Shown here: positions 51,331 to 59,662 of the stretch, in pieces
How positions within the stretch are numbered: position 1 is the first letter of the stretch
Layout of the letters: every line of letters starts with the position of its first letter
Assembly: GCA_044440025.1 (NCBI GenBank)
Contig: JBITAF010000033.1
Span: forward strand, 6,192 to 70,191
DNA: 64,000 nt
From: JAHCJI01 sp044440025
Lineage (GTDB): Bacteria > Planctomycetota > Phycisphaerae > Phycisphaerales > UBA1924
Direction of reading: 5' to 3'
Program-made: the position numbers and the translations under genes
The notes under the pieces: generated by a model
Told to the model about the DNA's origin: nothing
The model's database searches: none
What the model saw: only the letters and a program-made list of their open reading frames with translations

Positions 51331-54270
51331 ATGCCCGTGCGCCGACTGCTGGAGCCGCTGGCGTCGCTGCGACTGACCGTCGTGCTGCTGGCGCTGTCGA
51401 TGGTGCTGATCTTCGTGGGCACGCTTGCCCAGACGCGGGTGGGCGTGTGGGAGGCGGTGGACTCGTACTTCCGCGGCTTCGTGGCGTGGGTGGACCTGTC
51501 GCTGTTCGTGCCCGAGGCTGGGGGCGCGGTGCCGATGCCCGGCGGGGCGACGCTGGGGGTGCTGCTGCTGGTGAACCTGGTGGCGGCGCACGCGGTGCGC
51601 TTCAAGCTGTCGTGGCGACGCGTGGGCATGATCCTCATCCACGGCGGGCTGATCGTGCTGCTGGCCGGCGAGTTCGCTGCGGCGTGGCTGGCCGACGAGG
51701 GGCTGATGGCCATCGACGAGGGGGCCACGAGCCAGTACTACGAGGACGTGCGCTCGGTCGAGCTGGCGGTGATCGATCCGTCGCCGGAGGGTGAGGACCG
51801 GGTGGTGACGGTGCCGGCGTCGATGCTGCGCTCGGCGGTGGACGGCGAGGCGATTGCGCATGCGTCGCTGCCGTTCGAGGTCGAGGTGCTGCGGTGGATG
51901 CCCAACGCGCGGCTGCTGCGTGGCGATGGGCCCGATGCGCCCTCGGTGGCGGATCGCGGCGTGGGGCTCGAGGCGGTGGCGCAGCAGCGGCCGCCGGTGC
52001 GGGGGGTCGATGGTGCGCAGAGCGATGCGCCCGCGGCGTACGTGCGGCTGACGCGCGATGGTGAAGACCTGGGGACGTGGCTGGTATGGGCCGGGCTGGT
52101 GGGCTCGCAGCGCGTGGCGGTCGATGGCCAGCACTACGGCCTGGCGCTGCGGTACGCGCGGACGTACCTGCCCTATCGCCTGACGCTGCACGACTTCCGC
52201 CACGACACGTTCACGGGGACCAGCATCGCGCGGAACTTCTCGAGCGACGTGCGGCTGGTGGATGAGGGGCGGGGGGTTGATCGGGACGTCCGCATCTGGA
52301 TGAACAACCCGCTGCGCTACCGCGGGGCGACGTTCTATCAGGCGTCGTACAAGCCCGACGGCAACGGGACGGGATTGCAGGTGGTGCGCAACCCCGGGGC
52401 GGCGTTGCCGTACGTGGCGTGCGGGCTGGTGTCGGCCGGGCTGCTGCTGCACTTCTCCCTGGCGATGACCACCTACCTGCGCCGGCGCGGCAAGCGGCTG
52501 GCCAGGGAGGGCGCGCCGGGGGCGCGGCGCTCGGCGTGGGGGTCGATCTGGCCGTGGGCGGTGGGCGTGCTGGGGGTTGGGCTCGCGTTGGCGGCGCTGG
52601 CGCGGCCGGTGGGCTATGGCGATTACGATCTGGACACGTTCGGGCGGCTGCCGGTCTCGGCCGGCGGGCGGATCAAGCCGATGGACACGGCGGCCCGGCA
52701 CGCCCTGATGGTCGCTGGCGGTCGGCAGTCGGTGGGCGGGCGGGAGCCGATGCCGGCGGTGGCGTACCTGGCCGGGCTGGTGGCCAACCCCGAGACGGTG
52801 GCCCACCTGCCGGTGGTGCGCGTGGACCACCCCGGCGTGCTGGCGCTGCTGGAGCTGGCGCCCGAGGACGGCGGGCGGCTTGGACTGGATGCGATCGAGC
52901 CGCACTGGCAGACGGTGGCCGAGCAGGCCCACCGGGCGATGGACATCGACGCGAAGCGGCGCGATCCGTTCCAGCGGGCGGTGCTCGGGCTCTATACGGC
53001 CGTCGACACGCTGCTGGCCCATGCGCAGCTGCGCGAGCCGTTCGTCGTGCCGCCGCTGGGTCCCGATGGCCAGTGGCGCAGCTTCCACGGGGTGCTGGTC
53101 GGCGACGACCCGTTCGGCCGGGGGGCTTCGCCCGAGGACGTGCACCCCACCGTGGCGTACATGGTCGCCATGATGACCGCCTACGGCGAGGGCGACGCGG
53201 CGGGCTTCAACGACGCGGCGGCGGGCTACGAGGCGCTGCTGCGAGACTCGATGCCCGGGGTGATGCGGAAGATGGACATCGAGATCATCTTCAACCGGGC
53301 CCGGCCGTTCGTGGGGACCGCGTCGGTGTACGTGCTGGCGTTCGTGCTGCTGTGTGGGTCGCTGCTGATGCGGGCGCGCGCGGGCGACCACGTGGCGGAC
53401 AGGAGCGAGCCCTTGCGGCGCTCGGCGGTGGCGCTCTTGTGGGGCGGGCTGCTGGTGCACACGGCGGCCATCGCGGTGCGGATCTATCTGCAGGACCGCC
53501 CGCCGGTGACGAACCTGTACTCGTCGGCCATCTTCGTGGGGTGGGCGTCGGTGCTGTTCGCGCTGGTGCTCGAGAAGCTGCAGCCGCTGGGCGTGGCGGC
53601 GCTGGGGGCGGCCAGCGTGGGCTTCGCGACGCTGGTGGTGGCGCACAACTTAGGCGACGACGGCGACACGATGCAGATGATGCAGGCGGTGCTGGACAGC
53701 AACTTCTGGCTGGCCACGCACGTGGTGACCATCACGCTGGGCTACTCGGCGACGTTCCTGGCCGGGGCGCTGGGCGCCTTGTATCTCGTGCTGGGCGTGT
53801 TCACGAGGCTGCTGACGCGCGAGCGGGCCCGGGCGCTGGGGCGGATGGTGTACGGCGTGGTGTGCTTCGCGCTCTTGTTGAGCTTCGTGGGCACGGTGCT
53901 GGGGGGCATCTGGGCCGACCAGAGCTGGGGCCGCTTCTGGGGGTGGGACCCCAAAGAGAACGGGGCGGCGCTTGTTGTGCTGCTCAACGCGATTATTTTG
54001 CACGCGCGGTGGGGCGGGATGGTCCGTGCGCGGGGCGTCATGGTGCTGGCGGTGGCGGGCAACATCGTGACGGCGTGGAGCTGGTTTGGCACCAACATGC
54101 TGGGGGTGGGGCTGCACTCGTACGGATTCATGGACTCGGCGGCGATGGTGCTGATCGGTTTCGTGGCGGCGCAGTTCGTGCTTATGTCGCTGGGGCTGCT
54201 GCCGACGCGGGCGTGGCGCAGCCCAGTTGACATGGCGTCTCAACGAGAGCCCGCTGGGGATGTGGCGTAG
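51331..54270 (+). CDS. ccsBA: Fused ResB-CcsA cytochrome c synthase (system II)
   Basis: A 979-residue membrane protein joining the two halves of system II haem lyase. The N-terminal ResB-like half (LASLRLTVVLLALSMVLIFVGTLAQ, then a large exported domain with LTLHDFRHDTFTGTSIARNFSS) precedes the CcsA-like half with the haem-handling WWD motif (GGIWADQSWGRFWGWDPKENG, around residue 860-876). Conserved His residues occur in HTAAIAVRIYL, THVVTITLGY and GLHSYGFMDS. It moves haem to the outside and attaches it to CxxCH motifs. The nrfHA genes directly downstream carry nine such motifs, so this gene likely serves them. Confidence 0.94.
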   Translation: MPVRRLLEPLASLRLTVVLLALSMVLIFVGTLAQTRVGVWEAVDSYFRGFVAWVDLSLFVPEAGGAVPMPGGATLGVLLLVNLVAAHAVRFKLSWRRVGMILIHGGLIVLLAGEFAAAWLADEGLMAIDEGATSQYYEDVRSVELAVIDPSPEGEDRVVTVPASMLRSAVDGEAIAHASLPFEVEVLRWMPNARLLRGDGPDAPSVADRGVGLEAVAQQRPPVRGVDGAQSDAPAAYVRLTRDGEDLGTWLVWAGLVGSQRVAVDGQHYGLALRYARTYLPYRLTLHDFRHDTFTGTSIARNFSSDVRLVDEGRGVDRDVRIWMNNPLRYRGATFYQASYKPDGNGTGLQVVRNPGAALPYVACGLVSAGLLLHFSLAMTTYLRRRGKRLAREGAPGARRSAWGSIWPWAVGVLGVGLALAALARPVGYGDYDLDTFGRLPVSAGGRIKPMDTAARHALMVAGGRQSVGGREPMPAVAYLAGLVANPETVAHLPVVRVDHPGVLALLELAPEDGGRLGLDAIEPHWQTVAEQAHRAMDIDAKRRDPFQRAVLGLYTAVDTLLAHAQLREPFVVPPLGPDGQWRSFHGVLVGDDPFGRGASPEDVHPTVAYMVAMMTAYGEGDAAGFNDAAAGYEALLRDSMPGVMRKMDIEIIFNRARPFVGTASVYVLAFVLLCGSLLMRARAGDHVADRSEPLRRSAVALLWGGLLVHTAAIAVRIYLQDRPPVTNLYSSAIFVGWASVLFALVLEKLQPLGVAALGAASVGFATLVVAHNLGDDGDTMQMMQAVLDSNFWLATHVVTITLGYSATFLAGALGALYLVLGVFTRLLTRERARALGRMVYGVVCFALLLSFVGTVLGGIWADQSWGRFWGWDPKENGAALVVLLNAIILHARWGGMVRARGVMVLAVAGNIVTAWSWFGTNMLGVGLHSYGFMDSAAMVLIGFVAAQFVLMSLGLLPTRAWRSPVDMASQREPAGDVA

Positions 54271-54347
54271 ACGGATCGGGGTTGTCGATCTAGCCTGACG
54301 ATGGCCGCGCGTGGCTGGCGGCACGAATCGAGCTCGAAGGGGAGGCC

Positions 54348-54869
54348 ATGTCGACGACGGCGGGCAACCGATCATCGCAGGATGGCCGCCGCGCGTGGCG
54401 GCGCGGCCTGCTGGCCCAGCTCGGTTTTCTGCCGATCGCCGTGGCGGTGGTCGTGGGCATGCTGGCGGGGATCGGGGCGTTCACCTTCGGGTACGGCGAG
54501 GGCTGGGCGTACCTGTCCAACGATCCCGCCGCGTGCGCCAACTGCCACGTGATGCAGGACCACTACGACGCGTGGCAGCACTCCAGCCACCACGCCGTGG
54601 CCACGTGCAACGACTGCCACCTGCCCCACGACTTCGTGGGCAAGTGGGTGACCAAGGCCGACAACGGTTTTTTTCACTCGCTGGCGTTCACCACCGGGGG
54701 GTTCCACGAGCCCATCCAGATCAAGCCTCGAAACGCGCGGGTGACCCAGGGCGCGTGCCTGCACTGCCATAGCGACTTCGTGCACACCATGCTGCCGGCC
54801 GAGGCGGGCGGCGACATGCTCTCGTGCGTGCGGTGCCACAGCGACGTGGGGCACGACGAGCGTGACTGA
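54348..54869 (+). CDS. nrfH: Cytochrome c nitrite reductase small subunit
   Basis: Membrane-anchored quinol dehydrogenase that feeds electrons to NrfA. An N-terminal helix (about 24-50) anchors it. Four haem motifs are present: CANCH (63-67), CNDCH (87-91), CLHCH (137-141) and CVRCH (160-164), as expected for the NapC/NrfH family. The GGGGAGG ribosome site supports the ATG at 54348. The length of 173 residues is typical. It is followed 52 bases later by nrfA. Confidence 0.95.
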   Translation: MSTTAGNRSSQDGRRAWRRGLLAQLGFLPIAVAVVVGMLAGIGAFTFGYGEGWAYLSNDPAACANCHVMQDHYDAWQHSSHHAVATCNDCHLPHDFVGKWVTKADNGFFHSLAFTTGGFHEPIQIKPRNARVTQGACLHCHSDFVHTMLPAEAGGDMLSCVRCHSDVGHDERD

Positions 54870-54921
54870 CCGTGACCGAGCAAAACCGAACACGACCGAC
54901 CGTGACGAACGGAGACACACC

Positions 54922-56604
54922 ATGAGCGACACCCAGCCAACCCAACCCGACGCCCGGCGGGTGCGCGCCCGCCGGTTCTTCCTGTTCGGCTCGGTGCTGG
55001 CGGCGTCGGCGGTGGCCATGTTCGTGGTCACCATCGTGCTGGTGACGATGTTCCAGCACAAGCAGGACGCGCGCACGCCGTTCATCCGCGTGGTGGAGGT
55101 CGACGAGGCCACCACCGACCCCAGGCCCTGGGGGCTCAACTGGCCCCACCAGTACGACGGGTACATGCGCACGGCCGAGGGCGTGCAGCACGGCGGCTCG
55201 AGCGCGCTGGCGGCCAGCAAGCTGGAGGAGAGCCCCTGGCTGCGGCGGCTGTACGCGGGCTACGCCTTCAGCCTGGACTACCGCGAGGCCCGCGGGCACG
55301 CGTACATGCTGTACGACCAGACGGCCACCGAGCGGGTGACCAGGCGCCAGCAGAGCGGGGCGTGCCTGCACTGCCACGCGTCGAACACCGTGGCGTACCG
55401 TCGGGTGGGGCTGGAGGCGATGGGGCTGGACGCCTCCGACGAGGCGCTGGCGGCCGAGTTCAACATGCCCGCCGTCATCCGCGGGTTCGAGGAGGTCAGC
55501 CGCAGGCCCTACCACGAGGTGCTGGCGATCCTGGCCCAGTCGCCCGATGGCACGCCCGACAACGACGCGCCGCTGCACCCGCGGCTGGACCAGCCCAATG
55601 AGTTGGAGACGCCCGCGGGGCACATCGACCTGGGCAACGCCCACCCGGTGAGCTGCATCGATTGCCACGACCCGCAGACGATGGCCATCCGCGTGACGCG
55701 GCCGGGGTTCATGCAGGGCATTGGCGCGCTGGCGGCCAGCGACGAGCCGGTGCCGCACATGCCCAGCATCGACCGCTGGCGCCAGGGGAGCCGCGACGAG
55801 CCGTACGACCCCAACGCCCTGGCCACGCGGCAGGAGATGCGCTCGTTCGTGTGCGGGCAGTGCCACGTGGAGTACTACTGCGCCGACAAGATGACGCTGA
55901 CCTTCCCCTGGGGCAACGGCCTGAGGGTCGAGCAGATCGAGCGGTTCTGGGACGAGACGACCTTCCCCGATGATGGCGCGGGCTTCTACGACTACGCCCA
56001 CGGCGAGACCGGGGCGAAGCTGTACAAGGCCCAGCACCCCGAGTTCGAGCTGTGGGCCCAGGGCGTCCACGCGGCCAACGGGGTGAGCTGCGCCGACTGC
56101 CACATGCCCTACGAGCGCCAGGGCGCGATGAAGGCCAGCAGCCACCACGTGCAGAGCCCGCTGCTGAATGTCAACAACGCGTGCCAGCAGTGCCACAACA
56201 TCCCCGAAAGCGAGATCATCGCCAACGTGCGGACGATCCAGGACCGCACGGTGGCGCTCATGGAGCGGGCCGCGGGCGCGATGACCGACATGCTCGACGC
56301 GGTGATGGAGGCCAAGGCCGCCGGCGCGACCGAGGAGCAGCTCGCGCCGGTGTACGAGATGCAGCGCAAGGCGATGTGGCGGCTGGACTACATCTCCAGC
56401 GAGAACAGCAAGGGCTTCCACGCCAGCCAGGAGGCCGCCCGCATCCTGGGCGAGAGCATCGACTACAGCCGCCGGGCCCAGGCCATGGCCCTGCGGCTGC
56501 GGGCCCCCGAGGCCCCCAGCACCGAGGGCATCCCCACCGAGGGCGTGCAGGGCGTGACGCCCGCGGGCGAGGCGCCGATCGAGGGGGCGGTGGAGCCGGG
56601 GTGA
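54922..56604 (+). CDS. nrfA: Ammonia-forming cytochrome c nitrite reductase
   Basis: Reduces nitrite to ammonium with six electrons. Five haem motifs appear in order: CLHCH (148-152), CIDCH (245-249), CGQCH (311-315), CADCH (390-394) and CQQCH (421-425). Haem 1, the catalytic one, has CxxCH in place of the CxxCK of E. coli, as in some other NrfA lineages. The active-site stretch VEYYCADKMTLTFPWGNG follows haem 3, and GVHAANGVSCADCHMPY surrounds haem 4. An uncleaved N-terminal helix (20-44) suggests membrane anchoring. GGAG seven bases before ATG 54922 sets the start. The C-terminus has a 40-residue Glu/Pro/Ala-rich tail. Confidence 0.94.
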   Translation: MSDTQPTQPDARRVRARRFFLFGSVLAASAVAMFVVTIVLVTMFQHKQDARTPFIRVVEVDEATTDPRPWGLNWPHQYDGYMRTAEGVQHGGSSALAASKLEESPWLRRLYAGYAFSLDYREARGHAYMLYDQTATERVTRRQQSGACLHCHASNTVAYRRVGLEAMGLDASDEALAAEFNMPAVIRGFEEVSRRPYHEVLAILAQSPDGTPDNDAPLHPRLDQPNELETPAGHIDLGNAHPVSCIDCHDPQTMAIRVTRPGFMQGIGALAASDEPVPHMPSIDRWRQGSRDEPYDPNALATRQEMRSFVCGQCHVEYYCADKMTLTFPWGNGLRVEQIERFWDETTFPDDGAGFYDYAHGETGAKLYKAQHPEFELWAQGVHAANGVSCADCHMPYERQGAMKASSHHVQSPLLNVNNACQQCHNIPESEIIANVRTIQDRTVALMERAAGAMTDMLDAVMEAKAAGATEEQLAPVYEMQRKAMWRLDYISSENSKGFHASQEAARILGESIDYSRRAQAMALRLRAPEAPSTEGIPTEGVQGVTPAGEAPIEGAVEPG

Positions 56605-56630
56605 CCGGCATCTGGGGCGCTCGGGGAATG

Positions 56631-57008
56631 GTCCCGGGGCTTCCGGAAACGTTCCGGGGGGCTCCCCGAAGAGTTCCGGGGCTTCCGCGGAAGGGTTCGG
56701 GGACGCCGGGAAAGGTTCCGGGGCTTCCGGGAATGTTCCGGGGAGCTCCCCGGAAGGCTTGGGGGCTTCCGGGGAAGGCTTCCGGCGTCCCCGGGAGGGC
56801 CTTTCGCGCAGGTCTTGCGCGTTGGGGCGGGGGCTGGGGGGCCTTCCGGTGCGCGCACCGAAGGGCGTGCGCAGGTGCGGGAACGTCCCGGTGCGCGCAC
56901 CCGAGGCTTACGCAGCTGCGAAAACGTTCCGGTGCGCGCACCGAAGGGCTTGCGCAACTGCGGGAACGTTCCGGTGCGCGCACCGGAAGGCTCACGCAGC
57001 TGCGGAAA
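56631..57008. repeat. Array C: 18 tandem 21-bp units, with a 42-bp higher order
   Basis: Units of exactly 21 bases run from 56631 to 57008. The first eight are GC-rich with TTCCGGGGCTTCC-like cores, two degenerate units follow, and the last eight alternate as four 42-base pairs. Each pair has a perfect palindrome (GGTGCGCGCACC, or a close form) and a GC-rich GCGCAACTGCGG-like half. The array fills the space between nrfA and the GbsR-type gene. 57009-57128 is plain and ends in the AT-rich stretch before the regulator. Confidence 0.95.
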
Positions 57009-57106
57009 TCGTCTCCACCCGCCCCCACGGCCCCCCAGCCCCGATTCCATATCCGGACGCGCAGGGTTTGCGCGGGGGGTGGGGTGTCCCGGGGGTATGG
57101 GCGAAT

Positions 57107-57126
57107 ATTTCAGATATTTTTGAAAT
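57107..57126. promoter_or_regulatory. Dyad before the GbsR-type regulator
   Basis: ATTTCA (57107-57112) and TGAAAT (57121-57126) form a 6-bp dyad with an 8-base AT-rich spacer (GATATTTT). It sits immediately before the ATG at 57129, in the only AT-rich stretch of this region. It could be an operator for self-repression or a promoter element; TATTTT within it would suit a -10 of a leaderless message. Confidence 0.4.
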
Positions 57127-57128
57127 CA

Positions 57129-57764
57129 ATGGTGGACCCAGCGGCCATCGAGCGCGATACTGGGGGTATGGACCCCGTCCCAGGACCCACCAGCGACCCC
57201 ACCGACGACCTGCGGGAGGCACAAGACACCTTCATCGCCGCGTGGGGGCAGATGGCCGGGGCCTGGGGCATCAGCCGCACCATGGCCGAGGCCCACGCCC
57301 TGCTCTTCGTCACCGGCCGGGCCCTGAACACCGACGAGGTGATGGAGCGGCTCCAGATCTCGCGCGGCAACGCGTCGATGTCGCTGCGGGCGCTCCTCGA
57401 GTGGGGCATCGTCAGCAAGGCCCACAAGCGCGGCGACCGCAAGGAGTACTTCCAGGCCGAGCAGGACGTATGGGCCATGTTCCGCGCCATCGTGCGCGAG
57501 CGATTGAAGCGCGAGGTCGAGCCGCTGATCGCCCAGCTCCACGAGATCCGCGACCTGACGGGCATCAAGCAGGAGGCGGCGAAGAAGCGGGCCATCAAGA
57601 GCACGTCCAGGGCCGCCGGCCAGGCCGACCTGGACGAGCATAATGCCCGGCTCGACGAGCTGGTGGACTTCTTCGTGACCGTCGACCAGCTCGGCCAGCG
57701 CTTCGCCAGCCCCCAGGGACGCGGGCTGCGCGTGGCCGCCAAGATGCTGGCGAAGGTGACGTGA
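57129..57764 (+). CDS. GbsR/MarR-family transcriptional regulator
   Basis: A 211-residue winged-helix regulator. The DNA-binding domain shows WGISRTMAEAHALLFVTGRALNTDEVMERLQISRGNASMSLRALLEWGIV, a wing with HKRGDRKEYF, and a long C-terminal helical region (VRERLKREVEPLIAQLHEIRDLTG). This is the GbsR arrangement, known for repressing osmoprotectant genes in Bacillus but widespread elsewhere. It follows nrfA, so it may control nitrite reduction, by position only. The start is either ATG 57129 (no ribosome site, possibly leaderless) or ATG 57168. Confidence 0.85.
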   Translation: MVDPAAIERDTGGMDPVPGPTSDPTDDLREAQDTFIAAWGQMAGAWGISRTMAEAHALLFVTGRALNTDEVMERLQISRGNASMSLRALLEWGIVSKAHKRGDRKEYFQAEQDVWAMFRAIVRERLKREVEPLIAQLHEIRDLTGIKQEAAKKRAIKSTSRAAGQADLDEHNARLDELVDFFVTVDQLGQRFASPQGRGLRVAAKMLAKVT

Positions 57765-57783
57765 TGGAGCGGATCCGGACACC

Positions 57784-58206
57784 ATGACCACCGCGCACAC
57801 GAGCACGGGTTTCGAGCGCCGCGTCCGACGCGGGCGGCCACCGCGCGCGGCGTGCCTGCGTCTGTGCTGGTCGGTCTCGCCAAGCGCCCTTGGTCGGACG
57901 GGCCGCGGGCCGCTGATGGTCGAGCTCGAACTCCGCGAATCCCAGCCCGCGCGCGTGACCCTGAATGGCGAGGCGTACGAGCCCGCGGCCGCCTGGGCGA
58001 GCGCCTGGGACGGCACGCTGGCCATCGGCCGGGTGGGATCGGGCCAGGGCGAGGGCCTGGTCATCGCCCAGGCGCTGCCGCTGGCGGTGGTGGTGCTGGA
58101 AGTCGACGATGCGGAGCGGCCGCTGCATGTGGCGTGCGATCTGCCGAGGGTGCTCGGCCTGGCGGGCGGCCGCTACGAGCTGGTCGCCGGCGGGCTGATG
58201 GGCTAG
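57784..58206 (+). CDS. Hypothetical protein
   Basis: A 140-residue frame with no known family. The N-terminus is Arg-rich (FERRVRRGRPPRAACLRLCW). The C-terminal 95 residues (VELELRESQPARVTLNGEAYEPAAAW..) look like a small beta-sheet domain. It starts 19 bases after the GbsR-type gene. Its stop overlaps the convergent dockerin-protein stop within CTAG (58203-58206). The lower confidence reflects an unusual composition and the lack of any recognisable motif; a shorter version from the ATG in MVELEL is possible. Confidence 0.5.
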   Translation: MTTAHTSTGFERRVRRGRPPRAACLRLCWSVSPSALGRTGRGPLMVELELRESQPARVTLNGEAYEPAAAWASAWDGTLAIGRVGSGQGEGLVIAQALPLAVVVLEVDDAERPLHVACDLPRVLGLAGGRYELVAGGLMG

Positions 58207-59615
58207 CACCCAGCGTCGAACGCCGTCTGGAACGCCAGGAAGTCGAAGATCGTCAGCTCGCCGTCGCCGTCAAAGTCGGCGAGCATGTCGCCGGCGTCGA
58301 AGAGGTTCTGGAAGGTGAGGAAGTCGAAGATGGTGAGGGCGCCGTCGGCGTCGAGGTCGGCCGGGCAGATCAGGCAGCGCACGTCGTACGCGTAGGCCGC
58401 GCCGTATCGCGTGTAATCCGGGTCCAGCACGTACGCCTCGGGCGCGCCGATCACGATGCGGTCGCCCTCGACCGCGCTGATGAAGCCGAAGGCGGTGGCC
58501 TCGGGGTGCGTCGGCCTGACCACCGCCACCTCGCGCCATCGGCCGTCCACGCCGCGGCGGAAGACGAACGAGACGCGACTGAACTTGCGGGACATCGCCG
58601 CCACCAGCGTGTCGCCGTCGACGCTGAGTCCGACGCCGAAGCTGCCGGCATGGAGTTCACCGGCCATGCTGTGGCCTAACTCCTGGCGGAGCGTCCAGGC
58701 TTCGCCGTCGAACTCGTAGATGTAGATGATGCCCTGATTCTCAAAGTCACGGCTCGTGCCCGGCGCCGAGATGGCAAGCGTGCGTCCGTCGAAAGCGACA
58801 TTCACGCCGTACATCAACCCAGGCTCAAATGGCCCGCCCGCTTCCACCTCGGGCGGCAGCAGCTTCTGGAAGAACTCGAACGTATCGTCGGGATTGCGTC
58901 GGTAGACATACACCGAGCCGTGGCGATCGCCATAGGTGCGATCATGGTCGGCGCTGACGATGATCCAGTCCTCGTTGATCCGGATGCTCTTGCCGTAGTT
59001 GCTGACAGGAGCACCCGGCCCCTCGAACGTGTCGCGATACTCCCACTGTTCCTCGCCCAGCACGTAGCGGTGCAGCAGCGGCGGCTGGCCACCAACCAGA
59101 CTCCCCTGGGCGAGGATCGCCAGCCCGCTGTCGAAGGCCAGAACGGCTCCGAAGAAGTGCTCGTAACTGCCCGGCGCCGGGTAGATGCGGTCGGTCTCGA
59201 TCCACTCCCCGATATCGGGGTTGAAGGCGTACACGTAGACCTGGCCCCCGTCCTTTCCCGAGGCGACCATCATCGTGTCGCCTTCGACGTGCACCGTGCG
59301 GCCAAAGCCCTCGTTGTGGCCCAGATCCGGCGGGATGATCGTCTGGATGTGTCCCCACCGGTCATCGATCCAGCGGTAGGCGAACACGGCTCCGCCGGGG
59401 CACACAAACGGATCGGGCGTGGAGCACGCCGTATACGCGGAACGGTCTCCGAAGAGCAGGTGGTCGCCCTCGATATCCATGTCGTAGACGAACGAATAGG
59501 TCAACCCCACGAAGCCAGGAATGAACTGGGGCTCGCAGGTGTCGCCTTGTGCAGCTACGAGCGGAGCGACACAAAGAGCGGAGAGGACGGCAGCGAGTAC
59601 TCTGTGGATGCACAT
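58203..59615 (-). CDS. Exported repeat protein with GC-type dockerin
   Basis: A 470-residue exported protein. The signal peptide (residues 1-22, ending near VAAQ) is followed by about seven blades with FG-GAP-like patterns (MDIEGDHLLFGDRSAY, VHVEGDTMMVASG, SVDGDTLVAAMS, VEGDRIVIGAPEAY), each with an acidic loop of DGDT or EGDR, as in beta-propellers that bind calcium. The C-terminus has two dockerin-like repeats (DLDADGALTIFDFLTFQ, DFDGDGELTIFDFLAFQ) and ends in Gly-Cys. ATG at 59615 gives the signal peptide directly. It lies 47 bases downstream of the next dockerin gene on the same strand. Confidence 0.88.
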   Translation of the reverse strand: MCIHRVLAAVLSALCVAPLVAAQGDTCEPQFIPGFVGLTYSFVYDMDIEGDHLLFGDRSAYTACSTPDPFVCPGGAVFAYRWIDDRWGHIQTIIPPDLGHNEGFGRTVHVEGDTMMVASGKDGGQVYVYAFNPDIGEWIETDRIYPAPGSYEHFFGAVLAFDSGLAILAQGSLVGGQPPLLHRYVLGEEQWEYRDTFEGPGAPVSNYGKSIRINEDWIIVSADHDRTYGDRHGSVYVYRRNPDDTFEFFQKLLPPEVEAGGPFEPGLMYGVNVAFDGRTLAISAPGTSRDFENQGIIYIYEFDGEAWTLRQELGHSMAGELHAGSFGVGLSVDGDTLVAAMSRKFSRVSFVFRRGVDGRWREVAVVRPTHPEATAFGFISAVEGDRIVIGAPEAYVLDPDYTRYGAAYAYDVRCLICPADLDADGALTIFDFLTFQNLFDAGDMLADFDGDGELTIFDFLAFQTAFDAGC

Positions 59616-59662
59616 AGGTGTATTGTGACCGAAGTCGCTCCGTGATGCAAGGGCAAATCCCA

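Noticed and set aside
50656..53646. Minus-strand open frame of 996 codons opposite ccsBA
   Set aside because: Extreme Arg/His/Gln content and full overlap with a well-supported cytochrome c synthase gene; an antisense shadow.
54862..54921. Upstream GTG start for nrfA
   Set aside because: It would add TDRDRAKPNTTDRDERRHT before the membrane helix and overlap nrfH; the ATG at 54922 has a GGAG ribosome site at proper spacing.
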